NCBI GenBank assembly: GCA_019022495.1
Contig: JAFEKR010000024.1
Location: 186,001-250,000 of the forward strand
Origin: Epichloe hybrida
Taxonomy: Eukaryota > Ascomycota > Sordariomycetes > Hypocreales > Clavicipitaceae
Reading direction: 5' to 3'
Length of the DNA: 64,000 bases
Below the pieces are notes generated by a model, which was not told the DNA's origin, ran no database searches, and saw only the letters and a list, made by a program, of their open reading frames with translations. Positions within the stretch are counted from its first letter, which is position 1. Each line of letters opens with the position of its first letter. The translations under genes were made by a program, and so were the position numbers. Positions 55,860 through 64,000 of this stretch are shown in pieces.

Positions 55860-58192
55860 TCACCGCTCTGATCCTGGAGAAGGTGTGGCTTGCCAGCCAT
55901 TGATGTACGCCATCAGTCCCATGCCCATCAGTACCACCCCAATCAAGGAGGCGTACGGTAATCCTGCTTGAAGCGACTGATCGCGTGAGGTAAGGCCTCT
56001 TTGCGATGACAGGGGAGTGATAGTATTCGCCCTCGACAAAGTCGGCCCGTCATCTGATTCGTCCTTAGCCACATCACTTTTGTTGGCGGTCGCGTCGGAG
56101 GACTCGTGTTCCGAAGCTGATGCAGGGGAAGTTTCTTCTTCCCCAGGATTGCCAACTGAGTTGGCTTCGCTGCGACGTGAGCGTGATTGCCGCCTCTCTT
56201 CGGCGGCAATCCGCTTCGCCTCTTCCGCACGAAGTTGCACAACCATCTCAGCCAAAGATTTTCGACTTTCATCTCTTTCGGATTCTGCGACATCGCATCT
56301 TTGCTTCCACTTCTCAAGCTGCTCTCGCATATCCTTCATCTGTTCATCCATGCTGTCAATGCGAGATTGCAAAGAGGCTTCCACATCTTTGATCGACTCC
56401 TCAATCTTTACATCTTGCTCTTCCGGCACCAGCTCCGAATACTCGGCACCCTTTGCATCATCTCTGGTCTCGGGTTCTGAGCTCACGTCGATTGTGGTGT
56501 CCATAGCCGAGAAGATCGAGCCATTCGTTTGAGCACTGGCGGATGCTTCCAGCCGTTTCGCGAGGTCTTCGGCGAGTTCACGGGCCTCTCGTTCTTTTTG
56601 AAGCATCTCCTCAAGCTCTCGCATCCGCGCTGTCTGAGCATCGATATCCCGCTTTGCGTTATTCAGAGCTTCGGTGAGATGGATTATTTGATTTAGGTTC
56701 TCCTGTCGGACAGGTGAAGAAGAGTTGGGTGGGCCGGACTTGGGCCTCTCAGAGGAGCCGCGTTTCAAAGACGGAGCATCAGGCTTTTCTGGTAAAGGCT
56801 GCTGTGGTGGTGGCGCCGGAGGTTCAGAGAATCGCGGTTTTGCATCCGTTCGAAATGGTAACGCCCCGTTCATTAAATGCTGAGACTGTTGTGTCTTTGC
56901 TGGCTCAGTCACCTCGGGTTTCTCTAGATCTTTCACATCTTCTTTGGTGAGAAGAGTATGGACAAATTGATTCGTCCGCCCCAAGTCTTGGGCTTGTAAT
57001 CTCGCATTGCGCATCTCCGTCTGTGAGGGGATAGTTAGTGCGTCGTAGGGCATCTCTTTTCTCTTTGGAAATTACAGCTACATACCGACAATCGCTTCAA
57101 AATGTGATCCGTCGCGATAGGCGCCAGAAAGAATGACCGTTGTTGCGGCATGGTGTTGGCCTGGCCATTCATGACCCCGTTATTAGCCATCATTCTACTG
57201 CCGTTGTTGCCCATGGCCGTATTGCCGCCTGGCCGACCACGCATCTGAAGAGGCCCATTAGGTATCATCATAGTTCCGTTGGCTGGGTCCAGGTCGCCGA
57301 AATTCATGTCCAGAACATTGTTGGTATTGCTCAAGAACCCCGCGTGCTCGACTTTGGCTGCAACCTTGTGATGGACCACTGTCTTTTGGTCCTCACTCAC
57401 AATATCGATCCCGAGCTCTAGATGATCCGCCGTCTGTAGTTCATGAGGCTCCGATTCGCGGTTCTCCAGAGACAGGCGCGCCCCGTTGACGAAAGTGCCG
57501 TTCGATGATTTGACGTCTCGAATGTAGATTTTCCCATTTCGTTCCGCGTAAATTTCTGCATGTTGTCTGGATAAAACTTTACTATCAAAAAAGCCGTTGG
57601 TAGCGGTTGGGACAGTCTTTTGGTTCGTCTGTCGACCAATTCTCAAGCTGTCGGGGGCAAATGGCACAGCGATGGTCTTCCTCTCAAATGTACCGTTCAA
57701 TGATAGCAGGTACAGCACAGGTTGGCCAGGGGAAACCTGCTCAGAGCCCACCTGACCACGCATCATGTGTTGCTGCTGTTGCTGAATCATCTGATTCTGG
57801 CCAACGCCTGGCTGAATACCGTTGAGGGGGGCTCCCATGCCGTTTGGTCGGTGGTGAGGTAGTCTGGAGTAGTCAGATTGTATCTCCGGTTTGCCGGTTG
57901 GCCACGAGCCCTTTGGCTGGGGCCGTTTGCGAGGCCCGGTGGAGTTAGACCACTGGCCAAGATCAGACGCCGTTGTGAGAGATGTACCGTTCGATTGCGA
58001 ATCATTCGTAGCAACAGAAGTATTGGATGATTTGGAAGACGAGGATGAGCCTGAATTGGTTCTCGACAGCGGTTTCCGCGGTGCGAACATGCCTCTCACT
58101 TCGTCAGGGTCCATCGGATTCTTTCCACTAATAGTTCCCCATACTGGTCGGGAAATTTGAGGAAAGGACGGGGGGCTGGCTACCGCAGTCAT
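55860..58192 (-). CDS. pro45: SLMAP-type FHA protein of the STRIPAK complex (PRO45/HAM-4, Far9/Far10-like)
   Basis: Exons 57086-58192 and 55860-57020 give 755 aa. An FHA domain lies in the first half (about residues 160-270): LRIGRQTNQK, FFDSKVLSRQHAEIY, YIRDVKSSNGTFVNG, with the phosphothreonine-binding Arg, Ser-Arg-x-His and Ser-Ser-Asn-Gly-Thr elements visible. A long coiled coil follows (EALNNAKRDIDAQTARMREL, RIDSMDEQMKDMREQLEKW). A C-terminal tail anchor (YASLIGVVLMGMGLMAYING) ends the protein. This layout (FHA, coiled coil, tail anchor) is that of SLMAP, Sordaria PRO45 and Neurospora HAM-4, which tether STRIPAK to nuclear envelope, ER and mitochondria in cell fusion and fruiting-body development. 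Confidence 0.9.
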
Positions 58193-59151
58193 GAGGAAGG
58201 TTCAGACGTGATTTTTGCCGACGAAGCGATGCACTCTGTGGATGTTGATGATGGCAGCTCGTTGGACAACGAAGCAAGAGAAGCTCACAATTCTCTCACT
58301 GACTGGCACCACTTCGCCGCCTCCGGACTCTACCGAAATCGAGTGTGGAGACCTCAAGGATGAGGACGAACTCGAAATGGCGCCCGTCGTTCTTCGATGA
58401 TGAGATGTGGGAAGGTTTGAAAGTCTGATTCTAATAAAAAAGAGACGTTAGCAGAAGCTGCTGAGAATGAACTGGGCTCACCGTATGCAGTCGCTTTCTA
58501 GAAACCGAGGCAGTAACAGCCATCGGTCAACCAGGCAAACAGTTTTGTCAGCCGATGAGAGTGTAACCTACCGGGAAGGGCGTTCGACCGAAAGACGATG
58601 GGATCTGGCGCGTTGTCCCAGGAAGCTGGTGTGGAGGAAGCTGAATTGGAAATTGAGAGGCCCCGTCTCCAGCTAAGCGCTGCTGAGTGTGATGTGTTCA
58701 GTGGAATGAGAGCCACATACAGTGCTGGACGCGAGTGGCATTTTCACCAACCACCGATAGGGGATTTCGTCAAGAACCAGAACCAGAATCCTATCCTCGT
58801 CAAGCTTTCTGATTTACTCTATTACTTAAAGTTTGACAACACCCCAGCGATCTCATTACTACTTGCTAGAGCCCATCAATGAGCCTCGTGATCATTACTC
58901 ACGTGATGACGTTTACAGTGCACAACGCTGGCCACGCCACCGATATTTACTGTGGGGGGGAGATGCGGGATGTAATAACGATCTTCCGGAAACCCTCTGC
59001 GTCCAATCATGCGCGTCTATTCTTTTTGGAAGCTTCACAGGGTCTCGACTTCTCGAATCGCCAGAATGGTAAAGTGGCAGTAGAGTAGTCTCCAAGACAT
59101 TGATCAGTCCAAACTCGTCGCTCGCGAATCGTCAAGTTGGTCGCGAGCACA
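58193..59151. promoter_or_regulatory. Divergent promoter region between the FHA gene and MGR2
   Basis: 959 bp between divergent start codons. No frame in it resembles a protein, and no repeat was seen. Confidence 0.5.
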
Positions 59152-59709
59152 ATGCCTCCTGTTGCAGCAGTTCCCACTGGCGGCCAACATGGTCCATCAA
59201 ATCTTGACAAGTGTATGCTCCAACCATCTGATGCACATTATTTGAGAACTAACATACCCATCTACAGTCAAAATGGGTGCCATGATGGGTGGAAGTGCGT
59301 ATAATCACGGAGCTTTCCCTCTCTCTCTTGTACCTCTGCTGACGTTTATGAAGCTGTTGGAGTTATAATGGGTTTCATATTTGGTATGAGCTTGTCGCCT
59401 CGCTTGTGTTCGCACGTCCTTGAAGGCTAACTTCAGCCAGGAACGGTCAACATTTTTCGATACGGCGCTGGGACACAGGGCATCATGAGGACACTTGGGC
59501 AGTACATGGCCGTGTCTGGAACAACCTTTGGGTAGGACTTGAAAACAATTGCCCAGATGATTGTTGCAAGCTTACATTGTCACAGCTTCTTCATGTCCAT
59601 CGGCTCCGTCATTCGATCAGACGCTGACCCTAAGCTACACGAGATGTACTCGCGAGCACAAAGACGACCGATCGTTATGATGACGAATCCTGCTTGGCGA
59701 AAGGCTTGA
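59152..59709 (+). CDS. mgr2: TIM23-associated MGR2 / ROMO1 family protein
   Basis: Small two-helix inner-membrane protein that gates lateral release from the TIM23 translocase. Five exons: 59152-59212, 59268-59294, 59354-59383, 59441-59531 and 59586-59709, giving 110 aa; exons 2 and 3 are only 27 and 30 nt. The N-terminus MPPVAAVPTGGQHGPSNLDK is followed by FKMGAMMGG, TVGVIMGFIFG, RYGAGTQGIMRTLGQYMAVS and TTFGFFMSIGSVIRSD, which align well with yeast Mgr2. Both transmembrane stretches keep their Gly-rich packing motifs. The phases close across all four introns, each with GT donor and AG acceptor. Confidence 0.93.
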
Positions 59710-61449
59710 AGGTCAGGCGGTACTCGTACATGATGCATATTCGTCAATGTGAACATCACGTCATACTACCTCAGCAGCAACTCTTGTACGATATATACAA
59801 AACCGATTTGATTCACAGAGTTTCATTAGAATCACAAAATATGTGGGTGGCTTGTTCATATGCAAAAAATAAGGAGTAATGCGGGTGCAGCGCGTTTGTA
59901 GGTCAGGTCAAAGCGACAGCACCAATATGATATCGTCACTCGCAGTCATCGTCGTAGGCGCTTGCCAGGCGCTTAGTGGGGTTTATACGAGGTGAACTGA
60001 TCCAGCATTTGTCACGCGGCACACAATAACAATGCGTACAAAGTCGATCTGGAGCGCAGCAATGGCGAGGTTACATGACTTCAGATAAGCCACCAGCAGC
60101 TGGCATCTTCATCCTCATCACTCTGGGCTTCTGCAACAGGTAGGCGCAGCCCCCTGCACATTGGACAACGCACGGCTGCGACGCTCTTCAGACCTGGTCA
60201 CGTACAACTCCGGCCATGCATGCAATGCAATGCAATGGCATGACTTGGCTGTGTTCGCTGCTTCCTCGTTGTACGGCATGCCACAACCACAGGAGCACGC
60301 GTCAATCCGATCATGGAACAGAGCCACGCATGCCATGGGGTTTCCCTTCCCAGTAGCTCGCCATGCCAACCTGTCATTTATAACTCGCTTCTACAAGGAG
60401 TACAGAGCAGCTCTCTGGTTTCGTTCTTCTTATTGTCCCTTATCCCTGTTGCCTTCTCCTTTGGGGAACCCTACAGGGCTTGGTTGTCATGCGATGGGCT
60501 GGCTGCCTCTCTACTCCGTATTATGCGCGCCAGAAAAAATGAACCGCGGAAACGCCAGATTGAAGCAAAGTGTCTTACTATCTCTTTGGTTGAGCGCTGA
60601 ACTCCACAGGCCGCACGACAACCATGGTCGAGATTTCCCCAGACGAATTTGTCGTAATGATGTGAGTACGTAAATCCGCCACGACGGATCGTTAATTACG
60701 CAGCAGCAACGGGGTCTAGAGCAAGAGTGGCATTCCTTTCCATGTTTGTTTACTGCGTACGGAGTACTTCGTATCCTCAGGCATATTCCCGGTTTCACAC
60801 ATCATAGTGCCAGACGAAGTCCCTCGGCAAGTCAGAGTGGTGAATACAGTGATGCACGGCACCAAAATTAGCCAAGGCGGCCGCATGATATTGTCCAGCG
60901 GGCACACTGGGTATCACGAGAAGTAGCGAATCGTTGCTGCCGCGTATTTAACAATCCGTCGCTGCATGTTCACGTACTCTAACGACGTGAAGCCCTGCCA
61001 CAATGTCTACCTTCTTGGCGGCTAATGCTGCCATTGCACAGGTGGTTTTCCTCTTCTACACTTTCTTGCAGGTCGAAAATCACATTAGCTATGCATGGTT
61101 TTCTCCATTGCTTGATCTTTGGTTGCGGCCGCAGAAGCAAAGCCGAGCGTGGGCCAGGCGAAGAGACTGGCGAGGAACTGCTATATATATCGTCGTACCT
61201 ATCATAACACGAAGGCGACCGACAATTCACAACCAAAGTACATCGGGTCTTCATGATTTCACACTCAATCACTCTTTGTTTTGCGGCCTAGTCCTACAAG
61301 AGACAATTGTGGCTGTTGATGGAACATGGGATCTTCACTCAGCAACGGCAGGACTGTGACTTATTCGTCTACAAATCTTGGAGGAAGGCTCACACAAAGC
61401 AGGACAAACGGGTATGCTTGTTTCAAAACCTCCGCCGCCTTACTCATGT
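59710..61449. other. Intergenic region upstream of the multicopper oxidase
   Basis: No supported gene. Two exact TACGGAGTA/TACTCCGTA motifs lie at 60512-60520 and 60758-60766. An open frame at 61003-61359 starts with a hydrophobic stretch and might be an upstream exon, but I cannot join it to the oxidase. Confidence 0.5.
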
Positions 61450-63342
61450 ATGAACCAGACCTCGTATGGGGTATGTGCTTACCGCGTTTCTTTCAGAAAG
61501 TCCTTGTTGGGAACTTTACTTGCCCCTGTGCTGCCTCTTTTCCTAGACAACAACCCTCTGCCAAATGGATCCCCATGGAGTCTGCTGGATTCAACTACAG
61601 ACTATTATGACCACTACCCACGGACTGGCGTGATACGCCCGTACGACTTCACCATCAGCCGAGGACTCATCGCCCCGGATGGTTATCAGCGCGAGGTTCT
61701 TTTAGTCAACGGCGCATTCCCCGGACCCCTAATCGAGGCCAATTGGGGGGACACTATCCAGGTGACGGTTCATAACAACATCACGAGTACCGGAGAAGGC
61801 GCGACCATGCACTGGCACGGGTTTCTTCATCGAGGCAAGCCATGGGAGGATGGTGTTCCAGGCATGACTCAGTGCCCCATCGCTCCTGGGAAGAGTTACA
61901 CCTATTCTTTCGAAGCTGAATTGTACGGGACATCATGGTACCACTCGCACTACTCGGCACAGTACGTAGGAGGGACCGTTGGCCCAATGGTTATTTACGG
62001 GCCGCGAGTCAAATCCTACGACATTGACGTCGGGCCCATTATGCTGTCGGACTGGTACCATCGAGAATACTTTACCCTGGTAGAAGAAACAATGAAGCCC
62101 AACGGTCGCCCCTTCAAGTCGGACACCAACTTGATCAACGGAAAAGCCAACTTTGACTGTTCAAAATTGCCACCGGACGACAAAACGCCCTGCCAGAGCA
62201 ACGCCGGCATCGCCAAGTTCAGATTCAAGCGCGGCAAGACTCATCGCCTGCGACTCATCAACTCTGGCGGCGGGGCACTCCAGCGCTTCTCCATCGACGA
62301 GCACACCATGACAGTCATCGCCAACGACTTTGTCCCAGTCAAACCCTACGACACCACAGTCGTGACTCTTGGCGTTGGCCAGCGAACCGACGTGCTCGTG
62401 AAAGCTGACGGTGATCGCGACGCCTACTGGATGCGCAGCAACATTTCCGAGGCATGTAGTTTGGCAAATGACCCCCTTGCTCACGCATCAATCCACTATG
62501 ACGATGCAGACGACTCCAAGGAGCCAGAGTCGCGGGCTTGGGATATCCCCGACCCCAAAACGTGTGCAAATGATGACTTGGCCCTTAGTAAACCATTCAT
62601 GGAACGAAGGCCCATTGAGCCGGATTTGACGTATGACATGGAGGTGAAGGTATTCAAGAACGAAAGCAATATAACGTTGTGGTCCCTAGACGGCGTGACC
62701 TTTCGAGGAAACTACAATAGTCCAACGTTGCTACTGAGCGCCCTGGGGAACCTTACCTTTGAAAAGCAGTGGAACGTCAAGAACACGGGTGCCGCAAAGA
62801 GCGTTCGTGTAAATGTCATTAACAACACGCCCGTGTCGTACGTGCATCTCATTACTCCAGGATGAGCGGCAGAACGGACACGGATAGACTGCTGACACGT
62901 ACATGATGACTAGGCACCCTGTGCATCTGCACGGATTCAACATGTACGTCCTCCACGAAGGACCCGGCCAGTGGGATGGCACCATGACCAACAGAGACAA
63001 TCCTCAGCGTCGCGATGTCGTGCAAGTCCGGAAGAACGGCCACCTTGTGATTCAGTTCGACGCGGCATCGAATCCAGGCATGTCTCACCCCGGAGTACCA
63101 GTGCTCCATGACCGTGCCAGAGGACAGATGACTGACGTGACGAATATTATGCAGGCGTTTGGCTGTTCCACTGCCATATAGCCTGGCACTCCTCCGCGGG
63201 GTTCCTCGCACAATTTCTCACCAATCCAGACAAAGTCGCCCAGTTCCAGCCCAGATTGCCTCAGGTTGTGGCCGAAACGTGTCGACAATGGGGCGACTGG
63301 ACGCATACAAACATCCCAGACCAGATCGATAGCGGCCTATGA
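61450..63342 (+). CDS. Laccase-like multicopper oxidase
   Basis: Secreted or cell-wall oxidase of phenolic or pigment precursors. Exons 61450-62837, 62914-63077 and 63155-63342 give 579 aa. The copper ligands are complete: HWHG (from residue 121), YHSHYS (His165, His167), HPVHLHGF in exon 2, and HCHIAWHSSAG in exon 3, which includes the T1 Cys. The conserved DNNPLPNGSPW and LLVNGAFPGPLIEANWGD blocks are ascomycete laccase features. The start is uncertain. ATG 61450 gives a basic n-region and a hydrophobic segment (SLLGTLLAPVLPLFL) before DNNPLP, usable as a signal peptide; an in-frame ATG lies at 61414, and an upstream exon is possible. Intron 2 (63078-63154) is GC-AG. The exact substrate cannot be told from sequence. 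Confidence 0.9.
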
Positions 63343-63597
63343 GGAGTTGGCTGAACCACGAAACTAAGATGGAGCTTGGTTAATGTGCATGCTGTGTATC
63401 TTTAGACATTGGACATGATAGGATAACATATTAGTGCACACAAATTCAACCGATTGTTCATCGACGTGTTCCACGTGTCTTTTTTTTTTTCCCGAAGCAC
63501 TGTACTCGACCCAACGCCTTTTGTGAATCGCGATGCTTTGTTTTCACCAAGCAGCGTGATGAGCGCTTTTTACGGCGAAGGCTTTTCGTGCTCAATT

Positions 63598-64000
63598 CTA
63601 ATGGTCTTCGCCGGGCGCTTCTGGCTCAACCAACTTGGATGGTCGCGACTCCTTGGGCGTCTCCTCGTCAGATTGCTTCACCTCATCCACCTCGTCTGCA
63701 GGAGTCGGTGAGTCCTTGGCAGCGCCAGAACCAGCGCCAACAGAAGCTTGTGGGGAGGCAGCGTCCTCGGCGTCCATTTCCGGTTTCTCTGTTCCAGAGT
63801 CAAAGGCACTTCCGTAATCACTGCCCGAGTCTTCGAAATTGAGTGCCGATTCCATGCCCTCGGCCAATTTGTTGACTTCGTCCTCTACCTCTTGTCCCCG
63901 CTCCTTGGCACTTCGAAGCTGTCGTTCAGCTTCATCATGGCCAACAAGCCCCCGCCAATACGTCTCCAACTCTTCCCGCCAGCCCAGCTCGTCGGCCAAG
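63598..64000 (-). CDS. C-terminal part of an unrecognised protein, cut by the window edge
   Basis: An open frame enters from the right edge and ends at the TAG at 63598-63600. The visible 133 residues begin LADELGWREELETYWRGLVG, followed by a helical charged stretch (AERQLRSAKERGQEVEDEVN). The tail is acidic and Ser/Pro-rich (FEDSGSDYGSAFDSG, ending PEAPGEDH). I do not recognise the family. The real N-terminus lies beyond the window. Confidence 0.65.
   Translation of the reverse strand, partial: LADELGWREELETYWRGLVGHDEAERQLRSAKERGQEVEDEVNKLAEGMESALNFEDSGSDYGSAFDSGTEKPEMDAEDAASPQASVGAGSGAAKDSPTPADEVDEVKQSDEETPKESRPSKLVEPEAPGEDH

Noticed and set aside
61003..61359. Open frame starting MSTFLAANAAIAQVVFLFYT as a laccase first exon with signal peptide
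   Set aside because: No splice pair was found that joins it in frame to the oxidase, and the oxidase has its own plausible leader at 61450.

Overview
The window is nuclear DNA of a filamentous ascomycete. The evidence is short GT-AG introns (about 50-100 nt) with CTAAC/CTGAC branch sites, single-copy fungal housekeeping genes on both strands, and a large AT-rich block whose coding remnants are broken almost only by TAA/TAG codons, the mark of repeat-induced point mutation (RIP). Protein features (AspA/Cdc11-type septin, PRO45-type STRIPAK subunit, ascomycete laccase, 82-aa eS27) fit Sordariomycetes, probably Hypocreales. I infer the order and cannot name a species.

Layout. 0.7-2.4 kb: septin CDC11 (-). 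2.9-12.4 kb: a nested, RIP-mutated transposon island. A PIF/Harbinger-like DNA transposon with 37-bp terminal inverted repeats was split by a complete Ty1/copia element with two 296-bp LTRs and an exact 5-bp target duplication. 14.0-28.5 kb: PROPPIN HSV2 (+); splicing factor IST3 (-) with a small upstream gene whose stop codon overlaps the IST3 start; dynein light intermediate chain (+); a DUF255/SPATA20-type thioredoxin-domain protein (-); an RNA 3'-phosphate cyclase broken by two short tandem duplications (+); nucleoporin NUP53 (+); I-BAR protein IVY1 (-). 29-43 kb: LRR protein (-), phosducin-like PLP2 (-), ribosomal protein eS27 (+), a tRNA-Thr(CGT) gene interrupted in the D-arm, an RNR-inhibitor-like PIP-box protein (+), Gemin2 (-), mitochondrial GatA (+), PRP38 (-), and a small membrane protein (+). 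43.6-44.2 kb: COX16 (+). 44.2-52.6 kb: an 8.4-kb gene-free stretch rich in G-tracts and minisatellites. 52.6-64 kb: a low-complexity orphan (+), the STRIPAK FHA protein (-), MGR2 with five tiny exons (+), a laccase-like multicopper oxidase (+), and the C-terminus of an unrecognised protein running off the right edge (-).

The genes form no pathway cluster. Several concern splicing or snRNP assembly (IST3, PRP38, Gemin2), mitochondria (GatA, COX16, MGR2) or cytoskeleton and signalling (septin, dynein LIC, PLP2, STRIPAK), as expected of a core chromosome region.

The most remarkable object is at 35120-35247. Removing a 56-nt segment with perfect spliceosomal signals (GTAAGT...CTAAC...CAG) from between tRNA positions 24 and 25 leaves a near-textbook 72-nt tRNA-Thr(CGU) with A box, B box and a T7 pol III terminator. 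Other points worth checking are the ATGA-overlapping IST3 gene pair, the mirrored RIP gradient in the two LTRs, and the cyclase frameshifts. All exon limits were worked out by eye from splice signals, family similarity and reading-frame closure; no database search was run.
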